A DNA stretch of 9,982 nt from Planctomycetota bacterium. GTDB taxonomy: Bacteria > Planctomycetota > UBA11346. The translations under genes and the position numbers were made by a program. The first letter of the stretch is position 1. Each line of letters opens with the position of its first letter. The notes below the pieces were generated by a model. That model was not told where the DNA came from, did not search any database, and was given only the letters and a program-made list of their open reading frames with translations. Positions 1-9,400 of this stretch are shown piece by piece. The stretch lies in contig SLQH01000049.1 in assembly GCA_007131555.1 (NCBI GenBank), forward strand, positions 1 through 9,982, read 5' to 3'.

Positions 1-1
1 T

Positions 2-268
2 GACGACCAGCGTGATTTTTTTGCCGTGGCGATGGATCCGCAGGCTCTTGACCCGCGACCGGCCAGTGATCAGGCCCTGGAGCGCCTGTTGGCCGGACTG
101 CCATATCAGCACCTGCCAGATGCCGAGGCCCTGGCCGTTCTGACTGGGGCGGATCATGGCGGAACCCGTGAACTGTGGCCCTGGTTGGTGGTGGCCTGCC
201 TGCTGCTGCTGGTGATCGAAAGCCATGTGGCCGGGTCGCAGGCCCCTAAGGCAGGAGACGCGTCATGA
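2..268 (+). CDS. BatA-like (aerotolerance regulator/VWA-type) membrane protein, C-terminal fragment
   Basis: Only the last 88 codons are visible; the frame is open from base 2, so the gene starts before the window. The fragment opens with DDQRDFFAVAMDPQALD, resembling the 'FAVNvDPxESDl' strand that closes the extracytoplasmic beta domain of BatA-type proteins. A short helical stretch follows (around DQALERLLAGL), then one membrane helix (LWPWLVVACLLLLVIE) and a short polar tail. This strand, linker, W-rich helix and short tail are the usual C-terminus of proteins with the aerotolerance-regulator N-terminal domain. Members are membrane anchored and encoded beside MoxR and DUF58 genes; their molecular job is unclear. 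The stop codon overlaps the next start (ATGA), indicating translational coupling. GTG at 26 and ATG at 32 are internal codons, not starts, because the conserved strand begins before them. The VWA or other upstream domains are not visible, so the exact subfamily is inferred. Confidence 0.72.
   Translation, partial: DDQRDFFAVAMDPQALDPRPASDQALERLLAGLPYQHLPDAEALAVLTGADHGGTRELWPWLVVACLLLLVIESHVAGSQAPKAGDAS
253..257 (+). promoter_or_regulatory. Shine-Dalgarno sequence for the VWA/GATase-like gene
   Basis: AGGAG lies 7 nt before the ATG at 265, inside the end of the previous gene. It supports 265 (or the adjacent in-frame ATG at 268) as the start and re-initiation by ribosomes finishing the upstream gene. 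Confidence 0.7.
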
Positions 269-3200
269 TGCAGCTGGACCTTGTCGGCTGGCCCCTGGGG
301 GCCGTCCTGGCCGGTGTCGTGGCCGTGCCCTTGGCCTGGCATTGCTACCGCCGTCAGGTTGGTGGCCTGCGACCGAGCGCGGCCTGGGGTCTACCGCTGG
401 TGCGGGCCCTGGTCCTGGTGCTGGTCGCCCTGCTGCTGGCTGAGCCGGCCGTGCTGCATCGCAGCAGTCGTCGTCATGAGGCGGTGATCGAGGTTCTGAT
501 CGATACCGGGGCGACCATGGCGGCCAGTGATCCGACCATGGCCCCGGGGCTGCTGCTTGATGAGGTGATCGCTGCCGGGGTGGCCGAGTTCCCTCAGCGG
601 GATCAAGGTCCTCGTCGGGTTCTTGATCTTCTTGACGAGATGACCCAGGTTCTTGAGGCCGGGCACCAGGATGCCGATGAGGCGCGTTCCCTGCGTGCTC
701 TCCAGAGTCAACTGCAGCGTGCCGCCGAGACCGTCAGTGGCCACGAAGATCTGGTCGCCGGGCTTGCTGATCTTGATCAGCAGCTCACTGAATTGAAGGA
801 CGCGCCACAGGCATCGCGGTCTTCCTTGCGCAGGCAGATGGCCACCGTGCGCAGAGCCGCCCATATCGCCCAGGATGCTGCTGATGCCGCTCTGATCAAC
901 GCTCTTGATGACGATGACCCGCGCCGTGCTGCGGTGCATGATTATGCCGCCCTGCCGCGGATCGAACGTCTGGCGATGATCTGGCGCCGCCAACTGGCTG
1001 GGCGCCTGGGTTCGGCCAGGCTGCGCCTGCGTCGCGCTGATGGCAATCGTGCCGTGCTGGACTCAGGTGAGCTTGGTGCTGATCTGGCCTTGGACCTGCA
1101 GGCCGATTACACTCAGGCCCTGCGCCGTTTGGCCGAGATGCCAGGCGATGAGCATCTTGCCGGGGTGTTGGTGATCGGTGATGGCCGGCAACGCTCCGAG
1201 GCCGATCCTGGGGCTGTGGCCCGGGCTCTGGGCCTGCGGTCGATTCCGGTCTGTGGACTGTGGTTGGGTTCACCCGATCTGCCGCGTGATGCTGCTATCG
1301 CCGGCATCGATGGGACGCGTGAGGTCTATCATGGTGAGACCGTGAGCCTGGACGTCCGCTACCGGATCACCGGCTACGGCGATCTGCCCTGGTCACTGAT
1401 CCTGCGTCGTGATGGAGAAGAGATTGAACGGCGTCCTGTGGTCGGCGGCGATGACTGGCGAGAGGAGCGTTTTGAGTTCGTGGCCGATAGCGCTGGTCTC
1501 ATCGGCGTTGAAGCCCGGCTTGAGTCTGGTGCCGATGTGAGCGAGGAGTTCCGTCGCCATCATGCCGATCAGCGTGGTGGTCTGCTGTGGGAGGCCTGGA
1601 CCGGGATCTCTGTATCCTCGGCCCAGACTTTGCACGAGTTGGCCGTCTTTGATGAGGAGCCCATGGAACAGCGCACCGTGAGTTCCGCTGCCAGCCCCGA
1701 CAACTGGGCTGATGACTATGTCAGTCGTTTGTCAGGTTGGGTGGTGCCACCAGTGACCGGTGACTATCGGTTCTTTGTCCGGGCCGATGATGGGGCCCAA
1801 CTCTGGCTGTCAGATGGTCATGATCGTGAGAGCCTGCGCCTGATCGCCAGTTGTCCATCGCATGTCGGCACTGATACCTGGGATCGCTTTGACGAGCAAC
1901 GCAGCGACCTCATAACCCTGCGGGCCGGGCGTCCCTATCGTATTGAGGCCTTGCATTATGAACAGCGGGGCAATGACCACGTCGCCATCGCCTGGCAGAT
2001 GCCCGATGGCAGCATCGAGCGGCCGATAGGGGGCGATCATCTGCTGCCCCACAGTGATGATGTCCGGGCCCTGCTGGCATCGGATCAATGGCAGACGGAT
2101 GATGGCGAGGCGGCCTATGCGCCCCAGGCCCTGCGTGACAACGACAGTGCCCGGAGTGTCGTGGTGGTACATGAGGACTCGCTGCGCATCCTGCTGCTGG
2201 ACCAGGTGCCGCGCTGCGATGCCCGATATCTGGTCAGTCAGCTGGAACGCGATCGCCGGGTCATCGTTGACCGTCGATATCGTCAGATCCGCCTGGCCCA
2301 GGGTGACACCGAACTGATGCCGACCAGCCAGGAGGAGCTTGATGACTATGATGTGGTCATACTTGGCGATCTGCGCCCCGATGAGATTGATACCGAGGCG
2401 CAGATGCGCCTGCTGCGTTTTGTCCAGAATCGGGGCGGCCTGCTCATCGCCCTGGCCGGCCCCCGGGGCCTGCCGCATCGCTTCGGTCTGGGGCCCTTGG
2501 CCGAACTGATGCCGGTCGTCAATCAGGGCGACGTGCCGGCTGCCCGGCGCGGTGGGCATCGCTTGCAGCTGGCGGTCAGTGATCAGGAGGAGCCGTGGAT
2601 CCAGATCCTTGATGATCCCGAACTCAATCGACGACTCTGGCCGTTGCTGCCGCCCCTGACCTGGGTGGCTGAAGGAATGGTGGCCAAGAGCGGAGCCCGG
2701 GTGCTGCTGGAGACCGACGGCGCTGATCCGGTGCCGGTCGTGGTCACTGCCCGTAGCGGAGCTGGCCGGGTGTTGTATGTGGGTAGCGATGAGACCTGGC
2801 GGTGGCGAGATCGTCTGGGAGGCCGGGTCCATGAATCATTCTGGCTGCAAGGTCTGCGCTGGGGCCTGGGCGGACGCTTGCGCGGTGCTGATCCCCGACT
2901 GCAGGTGGCTCTGGGTCGCACCATGATCGAACCGGGTCAGGATTTCGAGATACGGACCCGGGCCCGACTGGACGATGGCAGCCCTGCGCAAGGGCCGGTC
3001 CAGGTCGCCATTCGCAGCGCTGAGGAGGGGTCTGATCCTGATGCGCCAGCTCTGCGGGTGCTGGATATGGAACCGGTAGCGGATGCCGATGGCATCTGGC
3101 GGGTGGCCATAGAGGGCCTGCCCGCCGGTCGCTGGCAGATGCAGGTCAGGGCTGAGGACCCAGGACTCGACGGCCTGCTTGAGGAGCGCACCATCCTGGT

Positions 3201-3462
3201 CGCCAGTCGCGGCGAGCGGGCCACGGCCGAACTGCGATCCGATCCCGACATCTTCCGTCGTCTGGCCGAGTCATCGCAGGGCCGCAGTGCCCATATCGGG
3301 ATGGCTGATGCCGTCCTTGATCATCTCCGCCTGGTGGCCCAGCCCCGGGACGATGAACAGGTCCGTACCTATCGTCTGTGGGATCATTATCATGTCATCA
3401 TCCTGATCACCGCCCTGTTGTTCGGTGAGTGGTTATGGCGCAAGCGCGAGGGTCTGCCATGA
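265..3462 (+). CDS. VWA-like / PA14 / class I GATase-like membrane protein (1065 aa)
   Basis: Large membrane-anchored envelope protein of the VWA plus glutamine-amidotransferase-like family found in MoxR/BatA clusters. Visible order: two N-terminal membrane helices (about residues 8-27 and 44-62); a VWA-like strand with motif IDTGATM at 79-85, where classical DxSxS is DxGxT; a charged helical insertion (about 93-228); the rest of the VWA-like fold, with Thr283 and Asp306 (VLVIGDG) at the other MIDAS-like positions; an Ig-like strand region (about 345-430); a PA14 domain (about 438-596); a return to Ig-like/linker sequence (DNDSARSVVVV); a GATase-like Rossmann domain (about 640-850, with LRILLLDQVPR, YDVVILGDL, RGGLLIALAGPRG and GRVLYVGSDETWRWR) without a visible nucleophile cysteine; a beta-rich region (about 880-1015); and a C-terminal membrane helix (1042-1058) with basic tail RKREG. 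The central domains are probably extracytoplasmic. Start 265 is chosen for its SD and ATGA overlap. The architecture is well supported; the biochemical function is unknown. Confidence 0.93.
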   Translation: MMQLDLVGWPLGAVLAGVVAVPLAWHCYRRQVGGLRPSAAWGLPLVRALVLVLVALLLAEPAVLHRSSRRHEAVIEVLIDTGATMAASDPTMAPGLLLDEVIAAGVAEFPQRDQGPRRVLDLLDEMTQVLEAGHQDADEARSLRALQSQLQRAAETVSGHEDLVAGLADLDQQLTELKDAPQASRSSLRRQMATVRRAAHIAQDAADAALINALDDDDPRRAAVHDYAALPRIERLAMIWRRQLAGRLGSARLRLRRADGNRAVLDSGELGADLALDLQADYTQALRRLAEMPGDEHLAGVLVIGDGRQRSEADPGAVARALGLRSIPVCGLWLGSPDLPRDAAIAGIDGTREVYHGETVSLDVRYRITGYGDLPWSLILRRDGEEIERRPVVGGDDWREERFEFVADSAGLIGVEARLESGADVSEEFRRHHADQRGGLLWEAWTGISVSSAQTLHELAVFDEEPMEQRTVSSAASPDNWADDYVSRLSGWVVPPVTGDYRFFVRADDGAQLWLSDGHDRESLRLIASCPSHVGTDTWDRFDEQRSDLITLRAGRPYRIEALHYEQRGNDHVAIAWQMPDGSIERPIGGDHLLPHSDDVRALLASDQWQTDDGEAAYAPQALRDNDSARSVVVVHEDSLRILLLDQVPRCDARYLVSQLERDRRVIVDRRYRQIRLAQGDTELMPTSQEELDDYDVVILGDLRPDEIDTEAQMRLLRFVQNRGGLLIALAGPRGLPHRFGLGPLAELMPVVNQGDVPAARRGGHRLQLAVSDQEEPWIQILDDPELNRRLWPLLPPLTWVAEGMVAKSGARVLLETDGADPVPVVVTARSGAGRVLYVGSDETWRWRDRLGGRVHESFWLQGLRWGLGGRLRGADPRLQVALGRTMIEPGQDFEIRTRARLDDGSPAQGPVQVAIRSAEEGSDPDAPALRVLDMEPVADADGIWRVAIEGLPAGRWQMQVRAEDPGLDGLLEERTILVASRGERATAELRSDPDIFRRLAESSQGRSAHIGMADAVLDHLRLVAQPRDDEQVRTYRLWDHYHVIILITALLFGEWLWRKREGLP
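1576..2052 (+). other. PA14 domain encoded inside the VWA/GATase-like gene
   Basis: Residues about 438-596 read as a PA14 domain: GLLWEAWTGISVSS at the start, NWADDYVSRLSGWVVPP, the core VTGDYRFFVRADDGAQLWLS, then ITLRAGRPYRIEALHYE and DHVAIAWQMPDG. These match the usual PA14 hallmarks (GDYxF, DDGxxLWL, aGxxYxIexlhye, lxWxxP). PA14 is a beta-barrel module of secreted or surface proteins, often carbohydrate binding. Ligand binding here is not shown, but the adjacent Asp pair in ADDG is present. Boundaries are approximate. Confidence 0.9.
3448..3452 (+). promoter_or_regulatory. Shine-Dalgarno sequence deciding the start of the giant DUF4175-like gene
   Basis: GAGGG, 6 nt before the ATG at 3459, lies within the last codons of the preceding gene. 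It favours ATG 3459, which overlaps the upstream TGA as ATGA, over the in-frame GTG at 3429 that would overlap the preceding gene by 34 nt. Confidence 0.6.
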
Positions 3463-6400
3463 CTCAGTCAGAAAAAGATGTAATGACGGGCCTGCCTGAT
3501 GATCTGTGCCTCCTGGTGGAGGCCACAGACCGTCGCCGCCGCCGTCTGGCCGGTCTTCAAGGATTGGTCGGAGCTGTCCTGGTCATGCTGATCGGCGCCG
3601 CCATCGTGGTGCTGGGCGACAGCCTGGGCAACATCTCCGATACTGTCCGGCCACTCTTGTCGAGCCTGTTGTGGGTGACGGTCCTGGCCCTGGTCGGGGT
3701 CAGGGCGGTGTGGCCATGGCTGCGGCGCGAATCACCGGTGCAGACTGCGCGTCGCATTGAGTCGGCGGCTGATGGCGACCTGCATGAACGCTTCAGCGCT
3801 GCCGTGGCCCTGGTGGCCAGCAGCAATGCCCAGCACTGGATGGTCCGTCGTACGGTGGCCCTGGCGGGCAATGAGGTGGCCGGTGTCCGGCCAGCAGCGG
3901 CGGTGCCGTCGGCAGGTGTGCAGAAGCGTCTGCGCTTGCTGGCCGTGGTCGCCCTGCCGTTCCTGCTGTCATTGGCCTGGGCCGATGCCCGGGTCTGGTG
4001 GGGGCGGGCCATGTTGCCGTGGGCCGACATCCTGCGCCCGGCTGAACATCGCGTCGATCTATTGGTTGATGATCATCTGCGGGTGGTCCGGGGACGGCAG
4101 GTCGAGATAGCCGTCGTCGTGGACCCCGATCCCAAGACCGCCGACATGCATGTGCAATGGGCGGATGGACGCCGACAACGCCTGCCGCTCAATCGGGGTG
4201 AGCAGCATCCTGAGGGGCGCAGGTTTGATCGCCAGATCGATGGCGTCATGCAGGATGCCGCTCTCCATGTCGTTGCCGCCGATGGCCGGTCCCGGACCGT
4301 GCGCATCGAGGTCCTGGATCCGCCGCAGATCAGCAATGCCAGAATGCGTCTGACGCCGCCGGAGTACACCGGTCTGGGGACCAGATCCCAGAATGCCGGC
4401 CCGCTCACGGTGCTCGTCGGGACCACGGTGTCATTGGTGGTCGAGACCACAGGACCGGGCATCGAATCTCTGCTGGTGGTGACCGATGACCCAGCGGCGC
4501 AGCTGCCGTTGCAGTCGTCGGGTGATGGCCGCTGGGTCCTGGATGGCTGGCAGCCGGATGCCGAGCAGGCCTGTCGTTGGCGTCTGGCCATGGTCGATGC
4601 GGCTGGGGGTAGCCATGTCCTGGCCGGACCCTGGGCCTTGCAGACACGATCTGATCAGGCGCCGCAGGTCCAGCTTGCGGTGATCGGTGGTGAAAACTAT
4701 TTTGCCACTGATGAAGTGATCTCCCTGGAGCTCCAGGCCGAAGACGACATCGCCCTTGAATCCCTGGATCTGGTCATGGAGGATCGTCGGCGCGGTGGTT
4801 GGATTCACCGGACCAGACCCCTGCCGCTTGATGCACCACATCGTGGTTTGTGGCAACGACGCCATTTCATTGACCTTGCCGCCCTGGCCGCCGAGCCTGA
4901 TGGCACCTTGGTGGTGGAACTGGTGGCAGTGGATATCGGTGGTCAGGAGGGTCGGTCAGGTCCCCTGGTCATACATATTGCCGATCGGGATGCGGTCGCA
5001 GATCATCGCCGGGGTCGACGCCTGCGGGCCCTGCAGGCCGATGTCGAGGGTGTTCGTCGACGTCTGGACGGCGTCCGTTCACAGTTGCGCCCTCTGACTG
5101 TCGGTATCAGCGAGAGTGATGCCCATGATATCTTCATGGCCGATCTGCGCCGCACAGAACGCGGGGTGCGCCATGCGGTGGCCGACCTGCAGACCTTGGT
5201 CGCAGGCTGGCCATACCCCATCGATGATGAGATCGGTCGGGCTGAGGCCGGCTTGCGTCTGCGGGCTGAGGCTTGGCGGCGCATCTACGGCGGCGATCTG
5301 TTGCGGGCGACACAGCACCTGCGTCGTGCCGATGAAGGGGCCATGGATGATCTGCTCAAATCCCTGGATCGGTCCCTGGATGACATCGACCTCTGGCTGT
5401 CGGGAATCGTCCTCTGTGCTGCGGCGACAGAATCAGGAGACCTGGCCCGTCAGTCCAGCCACGATCAACGACGGGCTGAGTCGGCGGCGAGTGTGCTGGA
5501 GGCCCACCTGGCCTGGATTGGCCCACGACGCGATCGTGATGAACATCTGGCTGCAACCATGGCCCGGGTACCGCCAGCCCTGGCGCGGCGTGCCTGGGAG
5601 GACCTGCGTCAGGCCCTGTCAGCCGGCCATGAGGCGGTCCGGATGGTGACCGGTTGGGCCGATGAAGTGACAGATCGGGATCTGCAACGTATTCGTGCTG
5701 ATATCGGACGGGTGGTCATGCCGGTGCCTTCGGTGGCGCTCAGCGCCCTTGATCAGGCCACCCTGGTCCCCCAGACGCAGTCCGTGAGGGCTGTGGCCGA
5801 ATACAGTGCGGCAGCGCAACGTCGTCTGGAGCGCCTGCTGCGCGATTGGCGTCCTGATCGTGACCATCCGCTGGCTTTGGACGATGGTCTGGCCCGACAA
5901 CTCGGAGATCATCTGCGTGAGCGCACTGAGCACTTGCAACGTGAACGTGACCCTGAGCGTCGGGGGGAGATCCTCGCTGATATCGAGGCCACAGATCGAG
6001 CCCTGCAAGAGATGATCAATGAACGGCGCCGAGATCTGCGCAGGGCCATGGTCGATCGTGATGCCACAACGGCGAGACAGCGAGACCTGCGCGAGGCCTC
6101 GCGCCGTCTGCGTGCCGCTGAGGCCCAACGGGAACGTCTCGCTGAAGCGGTGGCTGAAGCCCGTCGCGAGCCGGATCAACGCCCTGACCTGCGCCGTGAA
6201 GGGCGCGATCTGCAACGGGCCACCCAGGAACTATCCGGGGCCCTGGCTGAGGTCCGTCAGAGTGCCGTATCACCGCATCGTGAACGAGCCCTGCGAGCCA
6301 TGGCTCAGGGTGATCAGGAAGCCCTTGAGCAGGCCGTGGCGGCAATGCACGATGCCCTGCAGGCTGCCGGTCGTGACCAGGAAGCCGCCGCCGTGGCGGC

Positions 6401-9400
6401 CGCCGAGGATGACCGCAGGGCTCTGGCTGCAGTGCTTGATGAGCTGCGGCCCGGCGATGATGAGGCCCCCGATGATCTACGGGCGGCGGCCCGAGAGCTG
6501 GGGCGTCTGGCCGAGGAATGGTCGGCTGACACCGTCAGCCCCGAGTTGCAGTCCGACATCCTGGCCGATGCGGCCTCCATCCTGGCCGAGCAGGCTGCCC
6601 GTCAGGATGATGAACGGGCGGCCGATATCCTGGATCGGGCCAGGGCGGCCCTGGCTGATGAGGAGCATGATCGGGCAGCTCTGCTCGCCCAGCAGGCTGA
6701 ACTGTTGGAGGATATGCGTCGGGGTCGGGTCGACCTTGATGACGAGCAGATCGACGGTGCTCCGGCTCTGACGCCGGCGCAGAGCATCGCCGCCTTGTCT
6801 GATCCTGCCGCCGAGTTGGCTGCTGTGGCCCGCGAGCTCCGGCGTTTGGATGAAGAGGACGAGCAGGTCGTGGCCGATGTGCTGCGGGCCCTTGATCACC
6901 ATCCTGAGCTGCGAGCGCTTGTCGAGCAGCCAGGGCTTGATCCACAAGATCCTGGTTTGGACGACGCCCGGCATCGCCAGCAGTTGTCTGAGGATCTCAA
7001 GGACCGTCGGCATGATGTCATCGCTGCCGAAGAGGCTCAGAGGGCCGCTGATGATCACGCCGATCAGGTGCGCCAGCGGGTGGTGGAAGAACTTGCTGCA
7101 ACCGCAGCTGAGATCGAGGCCGTGCAGGCTGATCTGAGTGACGAAGCCCGGGCCGTGCTTGAAGCGGTTGCCAGACAGGTCGATGAGCGTCGCCGTCAAT
7201 TGGAGGCCTTGTCCTTGTTGCAAGCGGAAGATGCTCATCGTGATCCTTTTGATGATGATCGCCAGTCACCTGGCAGCCACGATATCGCGGCTGCCCTGGA
7301 CCAGTTGCGCGAAGCGCTCAGCGCTGTGGCAGAGGTCGGTGATCAGGATGGCAGGCCTGAGGTGGCCGTTGTCGATGATGGTGGAGTGTCCGACACTGAT
7401 GACGTGGCTGCGGCTGACATGGCCTCCGCCGATGTCGCCGCTGGTGAAGCAGGCGCTGTACCTGCCGATGCGGACCTTGGTGCCGACGAACCAGCAATGG
7501 CTGCAGCTGCCGATGCTCCCGGCGATGCCGCTCCTGGTGAAGCGGGCGCCGCCCCTGCCGATGCGGCCCCTGGTGCTGATGACCCAGCAGTGGCCGCGGC
7601 AGACGGTGCTCCCGATGATGGGGCTCCTGGTGCAGCGGATGCCGCCCCTGCCGATGCGGCCCCTGGTGCCCCTGACCCAGCAACAGCCGCAGCTGACGGT
7701 GCTCCCGGTGATGCGGCTCCTGGTGCAGCGGACGCCGCTCCTGCCGATGCGGCCCCTGGTGCTGATGACCCAGCAGTGGCCGCGGCAGACGGTGCTCCCG
7801 ATGATGCGGCTCCTGGTGCAGCGGATGCCGCTCCTGCCGATGCGGCCCCTGGTGTCGCCGACCCGGCAATGGCCGCAGCTGACGGGGCTCCCGGTGATGC
7901 TGCCGCTGGTGAAGCGGGCGCGGCCCCTGCCGATGCGGCCCCTGGTGCCGCCGACCCAGCAGTTGCCGCAGCTCCCGGCGCCCCCGGCGCTCCCGGCGAT
8001 GCCGCTGCCGGAGCACCTGCTGCTGCGCCCGGCGCTGGAGCACCGGGTAGCGATGAGATGCAAGCTGATCCTGTGGCCCGGGCCGAAGCGGCGTTGGCCG
8101 CTGCTCATGAAGCTCTCCGTCAAGCGGCAGAGGCTGGTGATGCGAGGCCGGCTGATCTGGCCATGGCCGCCGCTGAATATCAGGCCTTGGCCGAAGACAT
8201 GAGGCAGCGGGCCGAGCAGCACGGACGGGTCGTTGATGTTCCTGATGCCAGGGTGTTTGAAGAGGCGCTGCAACGGCGCGAGATGGAAGAGGCTGCCCAA
8301 CACCGACAGGAAGCCCTGCGTCGTCAGGCTGTGCTGGCCGCTGTGCAGGAGGAGGCCGAACAGCTCATAGACCACGGTGTCACGCCCCTGGCCCAGTTCT
8401 GGTCTGACTTGGATGCCGCAGCCCAGGCGCAACCAGGCCACCGGGCCCTGGCCGACATGGGACAACATCTGGCCACCTTGGCCCATGATCTTGTTGAGGC
8501 TTCTCAGACGGCCAACGCTGCCGGGCAGCATCAAGAGTTCTGGGCCGACCAGTTGGCGGCCACCCAGGATCGGGCCTGGCAGGCAGTCGGCGAGGAAGCC
8601 GCCGTCGCCGATGCCCAGCCGGCGGTGCCGCTTGCGGCTGCGCAACAGGCCTTTGCGGATTTGGCTGCGGCCCGCCAGGTCTTGGAGGAGGCCGAGGCCC
8701 ATCCCCATCTTGCCCAGGACCATCGACATCGTCGTGAGCGGGCCCAGGAGCGGGTCCAGGCGGCCCAACAGGCGGTTGAAGAGCACCGCGCCAGGGCGAT
8801 GGAAGCGGCAGGGGAACTGATGGCCGCCGTGCCCGCTGTGCCAGCACAGATCAACCCAACGGCCTCTGCTGCCGGGTTGGCGGCCCAGGCCGCCCAGTCC
8901 CAGCAGCAGGCTGATGGCCTGCGCGCCCTGGCCGATCATCTCGGGCAGGAGGGTGAAGCAGAGAGCGCCGCATCCGTGGCTGCCAGTGCTCAATTGGCGG
9001 CCGCTGAAGCGGCGGCGGCCCGCAGTCAGTTGCAGTCCCGTGATCCGCTGCTTGATCAACAATTGGCGGCCGGAGCTCAGCCGCCCGCTGACGCTCCGCC
9101 TGCGGCAGGGATGCCGCCTGCTTCCGGTGCCCCAGCAGCAGCCGATGCGCCAGCGGCCGCGCCTGGTCCAGGAGAGGGAGCACCTGCTCAGGCCGCCGCT
9201 CAGGCTGCCGCTGCCGCTGCTGCGGGTCAGGCGGCTGCGGCTGCGGCTCAGGCGATGCAGCCTGGGGCTGGCAGTGGCGATGGCGGAAATATTGGCCCGG
9301 CAGAGCCCTCTGAGCTGCGGGTCGATGAGGCCCCTGAAGGGATTGATCAGGCTGCTTGGGCCCGATTGCCGGAACGTGAGCGACGCGCCATTCGCGATCA

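Noticed and set aside
16..22. Run of seven T as a rho-independent terminator
   Set aside because: It encodes Phe-Phe in the conserved FAV strand of the BatA-like protein and follows no GC-rich hairpin in the visible sequence.
1810..2832. 340-codon open frame on the minus strand
   Set aside because: It is opposite the well-supported PA14 and GATase-like domains of the plus-strand gene and has no recognisable domain; a shadow of high-GC codon bias.
3429..3458. GTG at 3429 as the start of the giant gene
   Set aside because: It would overlap the preceding gene by 34 nt and lacks a good ribosome binding site. ATG 3459 has an SD sequence and an ATGA overlap like the previous junction.
7428..7985. 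Regular repeats considered as a CRISPR array
   Set aside because: The units are directly adjacent with no unique spacers, the period is an exact multiple of three, and the array is translated inside a long gene.
7138..8202. 354-codon open frame on the plus strand in another phase
   Set aside because: It is a frame-shifted reading of the repeat region, rich in Met/Pro/Leu. The 93-bp period is divisible by three, so every frame stays open through the array.
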